DNA from: Bacillota bacterium
Lineage (GTDB): Bacteria; Bacillota; Clostridia; Acetivibrionales; DSM-1351
DNA length: 13,925 nucleotides
Reading direction: 5' to 3'
Assembly: GCA_023392075.1 (NCBI GenBank)
Contig: JAEVZU010000100.1
Location: forward strand, 1-13,925
Shown here: piece after piece, positions 1 through 7,788 of the stretch
Numbering within the stretch: the first letter of the stretch is position 1
How the letters are laid out: every line of letters starts with the position of its first letter
The notes under the pieces: generated by a model
The model's input: the letters and a program-made list of their open reading frames with translations, nothing else
What the model was told of the DNA's origin: nothing
Databases searched by the model: none
Made by a program: the position numbers and the translations under genes

Positions 1-312
1 ATTTTTACCGCGGAAGCTGCTGCGGGAAAATACATAACCCGAAGTAATTGAAGTAATAATAGTTCCTGCTACAATAAAGCTGCACATAAATATGCTGTTC
101 CACATATAAGTCTGAAAATTTGAAAGCTTCCACGCACGTACATAGTTGTCAAAACTTATTGAGGAGGGAAAGAATGATGTTGAAGTCAATATATCTGCTG
201 TTGATTTGAAAGACGATAATATTATATAGAATATGGGAAATATCACAATAACGGCAAATACGGTCAGAAGCAGATAAATTGGTATGGATAGAAGTGTACT
301 TTTTGTTTTCAT
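1..312 (-). CDS. Sugar ABC transporter permease, MalG type (CUT1), N-terminal part only
   Basis: This gene enters from the left window edge, and only its first 104 codons are present. The translation begins MKTKSTLLSIPIYLLLTVFA. It has a first membrane helix at about residues 8-33, then the SSFKS stretch and a DNYVRAW motif typical of MalG-family permeases. A second helix starts near residue 73. The conserved EAA loop that docks to the ATPase lies outside the window. The ATG start is supported by an AAGGGGGG ribosome binding site that overlaps the stop codon of the upstream permease gene; the gap between the two genes is only 14 bp, so they are co-transcribed and probably translationally coupled. 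By family, this protein pairs with the MalF-type subunit to form the membrane channel. The substrate cannot be read from this fragment. Confidence 0.88.
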   Translation of the reverse strand, partial: MKTKSTLLSIPIYLLLTVFAVIVIFPIFYIILSSFKSTADILTSTSFFPSSISFDNYVRAWKLSNFQTYMWNSIFMCSFIVAGTIITSITSGYVFSRSSFRGKN

Positions 313-326
313 GGTATGTTCCCCCC

Positions 327-1277
327 TTAATATAGATCACTTGACTTCTTTGTAGCTTTAAAATATACTCCGGTGATTATCCCCAGAATAATAGCGGTAA
401 TAACCGCCAAAGAAGCTGCATAACCGTACTGGCTTATTGAATCGGCCGCACCGTATGAGAAGAAATACTTGAAGGTATAGGACATTACAACCTCTGTTTT
501 ACCCCCAGGCTGTCCGTTTGTGAGTACCAGTACAAGGTCGGACATTTTCATGCTGTTTACAATTGCCAGCATCAATACTACCCTCATTACAGGCGCCAGC
601 ATTGGAAGAGTAATTTTCGAAAATTTCTTCCAGACCCCTGCTCCGTCAATTTCAGCACATTCGTAAATTTCCTGCGGTACATTCTGTAGTCCCATTATAA
701 AGAAAATCATATTTGTCCCGAAACTTCTCCATACACTGGCAAGTATGATTACCCAGTCGGCAAGCCACTGTGTTCCGAACCAGTTTATATTCTGCTGGAT
801 AAGTCCGAAGGTTTTAAGCAAATAGTTTACCGAGCCTCTGAAGGGCTCGAACATAAGAAAGAATACAAGTCCCACTATGGCACTGCTGACAATTGCAGGC
901 ATAAAAAATATTGTTCTGAAAAATGAATTTATTCTTTTTGTACTGTTAAGAACTACTGCAAGAAATATTGCGAAGGGGATTTCAATGGCCAGTTTTATTG
1001 CCACAATATAAAAAGTATTTAGCAGAGATGCCCAGTAATGACTGTCCCGTGTAAATGCTCTGACGAAGTTATCAAAGCCTATAAATTTAGCTGTTGTCAT
1101 ACCATCATAATCAAAGCCCGACCAGCGTATCAGCCATAGCATGGGATAGATGGTAAACAGGGCGAAACCTATCAACATGGGCAAAAGCATAAGAATTGCC
1201 TGAATATTGTCTTTTTTTACACCCTGCCTGTATCCGCCAAAGGAGCCAAAGGCTGCTGATTTTTTTAATTGTTCCAT
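327..1277 (-). CDS. Sugar ABC transporter permease, MalF type (CUT1)
   Basis: This 316-residue integral membrane protein is a normal-length MalF/UgpA-like permease. Its first membrane helix is at about residues 28-50, followed by an outer loop with the GFDNFVRAF motif, and then five further hydrophobic stretches. The ATPase-docking EAA loop is clear at residues 203-225: EIYECAEIDGAGVWKKF followed by the I-LP ending. The ATG start follows AAGGAG at suitable spacing. It is the second gene of the importer operon, 164 bp after the binding-protein gene and 14 bp before the MalG-type gene. By family it forms half of the channel through which a sugar or oligosaccharide enters. No ATPase gene is visible here; CUT1 systems of Firmicutes often share an MsmK/UgpC-type ATPase encoded elsewhere, so that is the likely arrangement, though genes beyond the left edge are unseen. 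Confidence 0.93.
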   Translation of the reverse strand: MEQLKKSAAFGSFGGYRQGVKKDNIQAILMLLPMLIGFALFTIYPMLWLIRWSGFDYDGMTTAKFIGFDNFVRAFTRDSHYWASLLNTFYIVAIKLAIEIPFAIFLAVVLNSTKRINSFFRTIFFMPAIVSSAIVGLVFFLMFEPFRGSVNYLLKTFGLIQQNINWFGTQWLADWVIILASVWRSFGTNMIFFIMGLQNVPQEIYECAEIDGAGVWKKFSKITLPMLAPVMRVVLMLAIVNSMKMSDLVLVLTNGQPGGKTEVVMSYTFKYFFSYGAADSISQYGYAASLAVITAIILGIITGVYFKATKKSSDLY

Positions 1278-1311
1278 GTGTTTGTCTCCTTGTTTTTTGG
1301 GAAGGGAGTAT

Positions 1312-1379
1312 AAAGTACATGCCTGAAATCTGTACAGCTCAACACTTGTATTTCACCGGCAATTTCAGGCGTGTACTTT
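1312..1379 (-). promoter_or_regulatory. Large stem-loop between binding-protein and permease genes
   Basis: The arms AAAGTACATGCCTGAAAT (1312-1329) and ATTTCAGGCGTGTACTTT (1362-1379) form an 18-bp stem with one imperfect pair (A-C in the minus-strand transcript) and a 32-nt loop. A second small hairpin, GAGTTG/CAACTC at 1402-1426, lies nearer the binding-protein stop codon. There is no long U tract after the stem in the transcribed direction, so it is not a clean terminator. A structure at this place, between the binding-protein gene and the permease genes, often acts as a partial terminator or a 3' stabiliser that gives more binding protein than permease. That role is inferred here. Confidence 0.6.
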
Positions 1380-1441
1380 TAATGGAGCTTCCCATTTATT
1401 GGAGTTGCCTTATCTTGAGACAACTCTTTTTCATTAATTAT

Positions 1442-2836
1442 TTATTTAAAGCTGGTATCCCATTCCTTATCAATGTACAAAGACATATCAAAACCATCGG
1501 CAACCGCTTTTTCCAGCGCAGTGTTGTAACGCTTGTCAAGATCGGCCAGAACTTTGGCGATATCAGGATCTGAACCAGCGACGAGATTGATGATGGTGTT
1601 CTGGTATGGCTGGCCCTCAACAGTTATGCCGCCGTCGGGAGGAGTAAGTGTAAAATATGAGCGGCTGGTGTCGGCAAACTCTTTTGTACCTGCCTTTGTG
1701 AAATTACCGGAAGATTTCTGCTGAATATCTTCTCTTGCTATGAAGTCAACTTCCTGTTCCTGAATTGAGGTCTGAATCTCATCACTCTGGACAAGTTCAT
1801 ATACTTTCATAGCTTTTTCAGGCATATTTTCAGCGCTTGGTCCAATACACAGTGCATCTGCAATCTGGGCATAACCTTTGAATTTTTTGTCCTTGCTTAA
1901 AACAGGAGTATCGCAAACGCCCATTTCAAACTTGTACCCCAGCTTGGCCACACCGTTAACGTCCCAGCTGACTCCCGGCATCATTGCTATTCTGCCTGCC
2001 GCAAACTGAGCCACGCATTCATCGAGTCCCATTCCTTCGGCACCGGGGAATATACTGCCGTCAGCCTTCATTTGAAGTATTTTGTTAATATTCCCGGTAA
2101 AGTCTGAAAATTTGAATTTACCTTCTTTAAAGTCGTAACCCATGTGTCCGACAGAAGTTGCAAACTGTGTGGCAAAATACCATTTGCCCGAGGAGGCGGT
2201 ATCTTTCAGATGTATTCCGTAGCCGTAGGCTTCCCCCTTATTGTCTGCTGTGATCTTCTTGGCGTAGGCCACCACATCATCCCATGTTTCGGGAGGTGTT
2301 GTGAAACCTGATTTTTCAAGTAAGGTTTTGTTGTACATAAACTTGGTGCTCAAAACCTTAAAAGGTATGCTGTAGGTTTTTCCGTCAAAAGTGGTGTAGC
2401 CTTTTATGAGTATATTCTCATATTTTTTCAGGAATTCGGGGCCGCCCGGCAAATCATCAATTGGCAGCATCCACTTTGATTTTATAAACGGCTCTTTAAC
2501 TGTTCCGACAAATTTATATATTTCCGGACCCTGATCTGCAGCCAAGGCTACCTTCAAGACATCATTGTAGTCTCCGCCGAATATTTTATATTCGATATTT
2601 ATCCCGTCTTTTGTGCCCTCTCCCGAGTTATATTTCGCTACTATGGGATCAATAATGGGCTGATACTGGTTATCATTTGACCATACGCGGACTGTCTGCA
2701 TTTTTACGTTGTCAGCTTGAGAACTGTCACTCTGAGTACTTACCGCAGTCTCAGATGAGCCGCATCCTGCAAACAAGCTTGCTGTCAATGCCAAAGAAAG
2801 TGCACACCCCAGACCTCTTTTCAATTTAACTCTCAC
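1442..2836 (-). CDS. Extracellular sugar-binding lipoprotein of an ABC importer
   Basis: This 464-residue protein has a lipoprotein signal peptide: basic start (MRVKLKR), hydrophobic core, then LFAGC with the lipidated cysteine at residue 25. A Ser/Gln/Asp-rich linker follows (about residues 26-43). The mature part has the family 1 solute-binding fold features of CUT1 importers: an opening strand VRVWSNDNQYQPI, a mid-region PETWDDVVAYAKKI motif, and a later segment AGRIAMMPGVSWDV. The start codon is GTG, chosen because a perfect AGGAGG sits 9 nt upstream; there is no better in-frame start. It is the first gene of the minus-strand operon and would capture sugar outside the membrane and pass it to the two permeases. 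The ligand is not evident from sequence. Its divergent neighbours, a YesM/YesN pair, are the likely regulators. Confidence 0.93.
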   Translation of the reverse strand: MRVKLKRGLGCALSLALTASLFAGCGSSETAVSTQSDSSQADNVKMQTVRVWSNDNQYQPIIDPIVAKYNSGEGTKDGINIEYKIFGGDYNDVLKVALAADQGPEIYKFVGTVKEPFIKSKWMLPIDDLPGGPEFLKKYENILIKGYTTFDGKTYSIPFKVLSTKFMYNKTLLEKSGFTTPPETWDDVVAYAKKITADNKGEAYGYGIHLKDTASSGKWYFATQFATSVGHMGYDFKEGKFKFSDFTGNINKILQMKADGSIFPGAEGMGLDECVAQFAAGRIAMMPGVSWDVNGVAKLGYKFEMGVCDTPVLSKDKKFKGYAQIADALCIGPSAENMPEKAMKVYELVQSDEIQTSIQEQEVDFIAREDIQQKSSGNFTKAGTKEFADTSRSYFTLTPPDGGITVEGQPYQNTIINLVAGSDPDIAKVLADLDKRYNTALEKAVADGFDMSLYIDKEWDTSFK

Positions 2837-3002
2837 TGATATCTACCTCCTGAAAATAATTGATTTAATGAATTTTTTCACACTTGCCGGTTTTATGTCT
2901 GCTATTATTTATATTTTTCCGGCTAGTGGTCTGTAATATTTAAAGCGAATATCGTCCAAGGAGGAAAATTTTCCCGGGACAATATAGAAAGTTTAAACAA
3001 TA

Positions 3003-3031
3003 CCTATGCAAGGGCCCCTGCCTTTTGTCAA
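3003..3031 (-). promoter_or_regulatory. Candidate promoter of the sugar transporter operon
   Basis: Read on the minus strand, a perfect -35 box TTGACA (3031-3026) is followed after 17 bp by CATAGG (3008-3003), a poor -10 box with three of six consensus bases. The spacer carries a near-palindrome, GCAAGGGCCCCTGC at 3008-3021. A weak -10 fits the need for an activator or an operator. A second possibility is a TATAAA at 3060-3065, minus strand, which has no good -35 but lies closer to the direct repeats at 3113-3162. Transcript start mapping would decide between them. Confidence 0.4.
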
Positions 3032-3112
3032 TGTTAAAACTTTTTATTACCTTGCTGTATTTATAGCTTAACAGACTGCGGAAAGTTTAAAATACAAAAA
3101 GTTATTCTGGTT

Positions 3113-3162
3113 GGTACAAAATATTAAGATTTGAAACCAAAGGTACAAAATATTATGATTTG
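3113..3162. promoter_or_regulatory. Tandem 21-bp direct repeat, candidate regulator binding sites
   Basis: Two copies of GGTACAAAATATTA, then A or T, then GATTTG lie at 3113-3133 and 3142-3162. They differ at one base in 21 and start 29 bp apart, which is close to three helical turns. AraC-family regulators, including YesN types, commonly bind tandem direct repeats with helical phasing. The pair ends 26 bp before the -35 box of the kinase promoter, and lies upstream of both candidate leftward promoters. Assignment to the adjacent response regulator is inference from position and repeat architecture. Confidence 0.6.
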
Positions 3163-3188
3163 CTTTCCAATCAAGTAATATCTTAACC

Positions 3189-3217
3189 TTGAAGGTAAAC
3201 ATAAAGGCCTGTATAAT
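3189..3217 (+). promoter_or_regulatory. Sigma-A type promoter of the kinase-regulator operon
   Basis: TTGAAG at 3189-3194 and TATAAT at 3212-3217 are separated by the optimal 17 bp. The -10 box is a perfect match and the -35 box matches four of six bases. Transcription would begin near 3224, giving a leader of about 34 nt before the kinase ATG. The tandem repeats at 3113-3162 sit immediately upstream, so autoregulation is possible. Confidence 0.75.
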
Positions 3218-3257
3218 ACAATATTAACAAAGGTATTCAATAAAGGAGAATAACACA

Positions 3258-5072
3258 ATGAATATCAGCATAAGGACCAAACTTGTATTATATTTCCTGG
3301 CATCCATTTTAGTACCCACATTGATTATAACCTCAATAGTATATGTACGTTCTACAAGTATAATAAATAAAAAGATGAATACCCTTATTGAACGCAATAT
3401 AGACTCGGCCCGTTTAATCATAGAGCAAAGGCTGGAATTTATCAATGAACTGACCACTCTTATATCAATAAATCCCGATATAAAAAATGTCCTGAGTTCC
3501 GATCCTACGGAAGACATGACTGCTAATATCAGAGAGATAATAACTCTCGACCGTGCGCTGGACAGCTACTATCTTACCAATTATCATGTTTTCACCAATT
3601 CCTCGGCCGTACCTAAAATATATATGGTAAACAAACCCAATTATGCACGGTACGACCTGTCCACAAAAATTCACGACATATCCGAGGCCGAACAGAATCC
3701 CTGGTTCAGCCAGCTGAAAGATAAGAACATGGTGATTGTCAACAATCAACCAACTGATCAGATCACAGTAGCAAGAAAATTATATGATTTAAAAAGTGCG
3801 GACAGGGTTGTATCCGCAGCACTTTTAACAATTGATATGGATAAAAAATATTTCAACTCACTCTTATCCTCCTATAAGGCGTCACCCGGAACGGAAATCT
3901 ATATCCTTGATGAAAACAATTCGGTTATATTAAAAAGTGATTCCGCAACCAGGGATTCCCTGAAATATCTGGAGTCAAATATATCTGATAAAAAGCTGGA
4001 GCTCATTTTTAATGCAAATCATATTACAAAACGGGATACCGTCAATGGAAGATCCACGTTGATCTCAACCGGCGAAATGCGTTCTCTGAACTGGAAGATA
4101 ATCAGTTTTACCCGGGTCAATGAAATCAATGCCGACCAGAACAATCTAAATCATATTGTCATACTGCTTTTATCCGTCTGTATGGTAGTCGCACTCCTTA
4201 CTGCATTTGCCTTATCAAAAAGTATTTCAAAACCTATAATAAAGCTTGTAAAATCAATGGCAACCGTCAGGGATCACAATTTTGAAATTAAACTGGATTA
4301 TAAAAAGAAAGATGAATTCGGGTATCTGATCGGGCAGTACAAGCTGATGATCGGACAGATCAAGGAGTTGATAAACCAGCTCTACACCAGTGAGGCCAAC
4401 AAGCAAAAAGCCGAATTGAATGCAAAGGATGCCGAGCTGCGTGCTCTCCAATCCCAGATAAATCCTCACTTTTTATATAATACGCTGGATTCCATAAACC
4501 TTTATGCCGTAAAATATAACGTACCGGTCATCAGCGATATGATAACCTCCCTGTCAAACTTTTTCCGCTATGGTTTGTGCAAGGGAAAATCCGTTATTAC
4601 CATCGAAGAAGAGATAAAGCATATGGAAAGCTATATGGAAATACAAAATATGAGATTTAAACAAAAATTGAAATATACAATAAATATTCCCCGGGATATT
4701 AGAAAATACCAGATAGTGAAGCTGGTCCTTCAGCCCCTGGTAGAAAACTCAATCATCCATGGCTTCCAAACCTCAAGCCGCGAATGGATTCTGATTATTT
4801 CAGGCCGGATTGAAAATGATAATATTATATTAAGCGTAACTGACAATGGGGAGGGCGGAGATGTTTGCAGACTGAATGCCCTGCTGGATTCCGATGAAGC
4901 CCTGAATGAATCCATAGGTATATTTAACGTGCATGAGAGGATCAGAACAACTTACGGTAAGGAATACGGACTCCATTACTACAGGAACTCCGATTACGGA
5001 ATTACAGCAGAAGTCGTGATACCATGCACCAGGATGGGAGGAACCTTAAATGATAACAGTACTATTGGCTGA
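3258..5072 (+). CDS. YesM-type sensor histidine kinase
   Basis: This 604-residue membrane sensor kinase would phosphorylate the response regulator encoded directly downstream. In order it shows a first membrane helix (about residues 8-30), an extracytoplasmic sensing region (about 31-297, probably a dCache-like fold), a second helix (298-320), a HAMP-like linker starting at SKSISKP (320-375), a coiled stretch rich in Glu/Ala/Lys (378-400), and the His_kinase (LytS/YesM) domain with QINPHFLYNTLDSI; His404 is the predicted phosphoacceptor. The ATP-binding domain has the N box PLVENSIIHG (493-502), the DNGEGG motif (529-534) and the GIFNVHERI segment (553-561). The ATG follows AAAGGAG. The gene overlaps the regulator gene by 23 bp. 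Kinases of this class beside CUT1 importers usually respond to extracellular sugars or to a liganded binding protein; the actual signal is unknown. Confidence 0.95.
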   Translation: MNISIRTKLVLYFLASILVPTLIITSIVYVRSTSIINKKMNTLIERNIDSARLIIEQRLEFINELTTLISINPDIKNVLSSDPTEDMTANIREIITLDRALDSYYLTNYHVFTNSSAVPKIYMVNKPNYARYDLSTKIHDISEAEQNPWFSQLKDKNMVIVNNQPTDQITVARKLYDLKSADRVVSAALLTIDMDKKYFNSLLSSYKASPGTEIYILDENNSVILKSDSATRDSLKYLESNISDKKLELIFNANHITKRDTVNGRSTLISTGEMRSLNWKIISFTRVNEINADQNNLNHIVILLLSVCMVVALLTAFALSKSISKPIIKLVKSMATVRDHNFEIKLDYKKKDEFGYLIGQYKLMIGQIKELINQLYTSEANKQKAELNAKDAELRALQSQINPHFLYNTLDSINLYAVKYNVPVISDMITSLSNFFRYGLCKGKSVITIEEEIKHMESYMEIQNMRFKQKLKYTINIPRDIRKYQIVKLVLQPLVENSIIHGFQTSSREWILIISGRIENDNIILSVTDNGEGGDVCRLNALLDSDEALNESIGIFNVHERIRTTYGKEYGLHYYRNSDYGITAEVVIPCTRMGGTLNDNSTIG

Positions 5073-6672
5073 TGACGATTTTCTTGTCAGAGAGACACTA
5101 TATGAAATAGTACCCTGGAAAGAGCTGGGAATGGAAGTCATAGCCCAGGCCGAAAACGGAAAACAGGCTCTTAATATGTGTATAGAACTCAAACCCGATA
5201 TCCTGTTTACCGACATCAAAATGCCTTTTTTAAACGGTCTGGAGGTGGCAATAAGTCTGCAGGAACTGGATATTAATACCAAAATCGTGCTGATAAGCGG
5301 TATTCAGGACTTCAACTATGCAAAAACAGCCTTATCCATTAATGCGGCAGGGTATATTTTAAAACCCATACAGATAAAAGAAATAATTGAAGTACTTAAA
5401 AAAATCAGAAACAGTATTGATATGGAGCAAAACCGTGAGGAAGTATATTACAGGCTGAAAGTCCAGCTGGAAGAAAATATGTACCTGATGAAGGATAAGT
5501 TCCTTAACAACCTTGTTATGGGTATAATTACCGACCAGAATCTAATTTCCGAAAAGCTTGAGTACTTTCAGATACCCTTGAAAGTAAATGAAAGCATTGT
5601 AATAGCTGTCGCAGAAATTGATGATTATGTCAAGCGTGTAACTGATAAGGCAGAGAGTTATAAACAGTTTCTTAACTTTTCGGTAAAAAATATTATTGAA
5701 GAAACCCTGGTCAACCATCAGGCCGGTGTTTGCGTTTATACCAATGACAATCAATTTGTAATTATATTCAACAGGAAATTTTCCAGTGAGGAAAAAATGA
5801 CTGTAATATTTGACGAAATGCAGGAATTACTTTCGGATTTCAATAAAATAACACTTTCAATCGGTGTCGGCAATCAGGTTTCCGGTATGGAAGCCCTTGC
5901 CGTTTCCTATAATAATGCCCTCAGTGCTCTGAATTATAAATTCTATACCGGAAAGAACTCCATCATTCACATAGGTGATATCAGCAATACCCAGAAGCTG
6001 TATCAGATGAGTGATTTCAATGTTTATTCCAATCTCAATCTTATGCAGAAGGAGCTTCTGTCGCAGATAAAGCTGGGAGACACCGAAAAACTTTCCAATA
6101 CAGTGGAAAAGTACTTTGCTTTTTTAACTGAAGTGAAGCTCTTTACAGAAGAATATATCCGTGGAGTTTGTATTGAACTGATAATCAATGTTTATCAGGA
6201 GATTTTTAAGACAGAAACCGATGTACAGGAAATTTTTCCGCACTATTTGAATTCGGTGCAGACAGTTTTGAAGTCCGAAACGGTTTTCGATATGAAACAA
6301 ACCGTATATCAGATGCTGGAGCATATTTGCAAGTATTTTAAGAGTAAATACTATCTGAAGCACGGCAATCTGGTAAGCCAGATAAAGGAACTGGCCGAGA
6401 AACGTTATATGGAAAACATCACTCTTTCAGATATTGCCAATGAAGTATATATGTCGCCAAACTACATTTGTTCGGTATTCAAAAAGGAAACAGGGATAAC
6501 AATTAATGAATATCTGATAAAAGTCAAGATGGATGCAGCAAAAAACATGTTGAAGGATACCAGGATGAAAATCCTTGAAATAGCTGAAAAGCTGGGCTAC
6601 GAAAATCCTCACTACTTCAGCTATTCCTTTAAAAAATATACCGGTCAGACTCCCCAGCAATACAGGACCTGA
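5050..6672 (+). CDS. YesN-type response regulator with AraC DNA-binding domain
   Basis: This 540-residue regulator starts with a receiver domain (residues 1-122): acidic DDD at 8-10, the phosphoacceptor Asp55 in FTDIKMP, Ser83, and the conserved Lys105 in LKP. A long middle part (about 130-435) includes a LSIGVGNQVSG...YNNALSALNYKF stretch resembling the degenerate GGDEF-like module found in many YesN proteins. The C-terminal AraC domain (about 439-540) has two helix-turn-helix units, the first around LSDIANEVYMSPNYICSVFKK and the second around ILEIAEKLGYENPHYFSYSF, ending in the typical TGQTPQQYR. The ATG lies inside the end of the kinase gene and follows GGGAGG, so the two are translationally coupled. 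It most likely activates the divergent sugar transporter operon, perhaps through the direct repeats at 3113-3162; that target is inferred. Confidence 0.95.
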   Translation: MITVLLADDDFLVRETLYEIVPWKELGMEVIAQAENGKQALNMCIELKPDILFTDIKMPFLNGLEVAISLQELDINTKIVLISGIQDFNYAKTALSINAAGYILKPIQIKEIIEVLKKIRNSIDMEQNREEVYYRLKVQLEENMYLMKDKFLNNLVMGIITDQNLISEKLEYFQIPLKVNESIVIAVAEIDDYVKRVTDKAESYKQFLNFSVKNIIEETLVNHQAGVCVYTNDNQFVIIFNRKFSSEEKMTVIFDEMQELLSDFNKITLSIGVGNQVSGMEALAVSYNNALSALNYKFYTGKNSIIHIGDISNTQKLYQMSDFNVYSNLNLMQKELLSQIKLGDTEKLSNTVEKYFAFLTEVKLFTEEYIRGVCIELIINVYQEIFKTETDVQEIFPHYLNSVQTVLKSETVFDMKQTVYQMLEHICKYFKSKYYLKHGNLVSQIKELAEKRYMENITLSDIANEVYMSPNYICSVFKKETGITINEYLIKVKMDAAKNMLKDTRMKILEIAEKLGYENPHYFSYSFKKYTGQTPQQYRT

Positions 6673-6703
6673 TTATTATAAAAATCAAGGCAAGTTCCAG
6701 TAA

Positions 6704-6769
6704 AAAAATATGCCTGAAGTTACGGCTAAAACACTTGTGCTGAGCCGTGCAATTTCCAGGCATATTTTT
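6704..6769. terminator. Bidirectional intrinsic terminator between convergent genes
   Basis: AAAAATATGCCTG (6704-6716) pairs perfectly with CAGGCATATTTTT (6757-6769). An inner stem ACGGCT (6722-6727) pairs with AGCCGT (6743-6748). T runs flank the stem on both strands (seven Ts reading leftward, five reading rightward). It ends the kinase-regulator operon, and equally the leftward sigma/anti-sigma operon whose last stop codon is at 6793. Confidence 0.85.
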
Positions 6770-6792
6770 GTGATTTTGTGATGCTTCAGTTC

Positions 6793-7788
6793 CTAACCTG
6801 CCTTTTTGAGAACATAATAATGTGGTTTCAGCCCCCTGTACATATAGTCACCGCTTTTCCATTCGAAGAACATATATGTATTGCCGTCAATTTCTTTAAT
6901 TGTGCATTTACTGGATGTCTTATTCGTTTTGTTTATGATAATGTCCTTTGTCCAGCTAACTTCTTTGGTCTTAAAATAACCATCCGTTGCCGAAATGATA
7001 ATTTCTCCATTCTTTAATAGTTCCAGTCCTGTCAAATACAAATCATCAAGACAATTCTTTGAATCAGGCTTAAACTGATCAATCTCCTTAACGAAATCCA
7101 CACTTTCCCACTTGCCTACCATCTGCGAATCATTTTCAAACTGATAATCAATCCTGTCTTCTTTTGCAGCAGCTGTATAATCCGAATAGTCCGAATCATC
7201 TACTTTCTCCAGAACATAGAACTTTGGTTCGGTACCTCTGAACACATAGTCTCCGTTCTTCCACTGGAGGAAAAGGTATGTCTTTCCGTCAACCTCCCTT
7301 ACATCATATGCACATGCAGTTTTCTCATACTTGTTTATTACCTTTCCTCTGGTCCATATTGTCGGGGCAAATGCAAGATTACCATTGCCTTCGTTAAGGG
7401 AATTCAGCATTGTCCCTCCCTTTACAAATACCAGCTCGTCAAGGTATAAACCTGCTTTGAAGCTTTGTTTGCCGGTTTGAAAATCATTTATCCTTTCAAC
7501 GAAATCCACCGTTTTCCATTTTCCGATAACATTTGTATCATCAACAAAAGGGTAATCAGTGTTGTCTACCGTCCTGTTGAAATACTGATAACTTGCAAAG
7601 CCTGCAGAAAACATAAATATACACGTTAATATTGAAATCAACGGAATCATATAAGCCTTTCTGAAACTATGAACCCTCATATTTTCAAGCTTGATCCTAT
7701 TCCAGATTTTATTGAAATCAGTTGAGGTTTTATGGTTATCCAATGCTTCCTTAGTGGTTTTCATTATGTCAAATTCAGATAGCTCCAT
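6793..7788 (-). CDS. Probable anti-sigma factor with duplicated extracytoplasmic domain
   Basis: This 331-residue protein has a short cytoplasmic part (1-45), one membrane helix (about 46-66), and an outer region made of two homologous units, about residues 87-196 and 223-329. Both units run from (V/M)(I/V)GKW..VDFV through DGxTY and KxGDY, then a RG..P motif, to a closing YVL.K. I recall similar GKW/VDFV units on the outer part of BlaR1-like proteins of Clostridia; a lipocalin-like beta-barrel fold is plausible but unproven. No HxxxCxxC zinc anti-sigma motif is seen. The ATG is preceded by AAGGAGG, and the start overlaps the sigma-factor gene by 14 bp. That coupling, the topology and the partner make an anti-sigma role likely: residues 1-45 would hold the sigma factor while the outer repeats sense an envelope signal. 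The function is inferred from context. Confidence 0.75.
   Translation of the reverse strand: MELSEFDIMKTTKEALDNHKTSTDFNKIWNRIKLENMRVHSFRKAYMIPLISILTCIFMFSAGFASYQYFNRTVDNTDYPFVDDTNVIGKWKTVDFVERINDFQTGKQSFKAGLYLDELVFVKGGTMLNSLNEGNGNLAFAPTIWTRGKVINKYEKTACAYDVREVDGKTYLFLQWKNGDYVFRGTEPKFYVLEKVDDSDYSDYTAAAKEDRIDYQFENDSQMVGKWESVDFVKEIDQFKPDSKNCLDDLYLTGLELLKNGEIIISATDGYFKTKEVSWTKDIIINKTNKTSSKCTIKEIDGNTYMFFEWKSGDYMYRGLKPHYYVLKKAG

Larger units (their letters stand above)
2837..3257. promoter_or_regulatory. Divergent intergenic control region (transporter operon / kinase-regulator operon)
   Basis: This 421-bp AT-rich spacer separates the leftward transporter operon from the rightward two-component operon and holds the promoters of both. 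Besides the sites listed separately, it contains a perfect 12-bp palindrome GGAAAATTTTCC (2963-2974), a repeated 11-mer GAAAGTTTAAA (2987-2997 and 3081-3091), and a GCCGG/CCGGC inverted repeat near 2887-2925. No open reading frame with a credible ribosome binding site is seen. An AAGGAGG at 2959-2965 on the plus strand has no start codon after it. No match to a catabolite-repression (cre) box was recognised by eye. Confidence 0.7.

Noticed and set aside
1196..1573. Plus-strand open frame of 125 codons across the permease/binding-protein junction
   Set aside because: It is antisense to two well-supported genes and to the intergenic stem-loop, and has no credible start signal.
2959..2980. Orphan AAGGAGG in the divergent control region
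   Set aside because: No start codon follows at a useful distance on the plus strand, so no small gene is supported.
3113..3162. Start of a CRISPR-like repeat array
   Set aside because: There are only two copies with an 8-bp gap, no further units and no cas genes; the setting is a promoter region.
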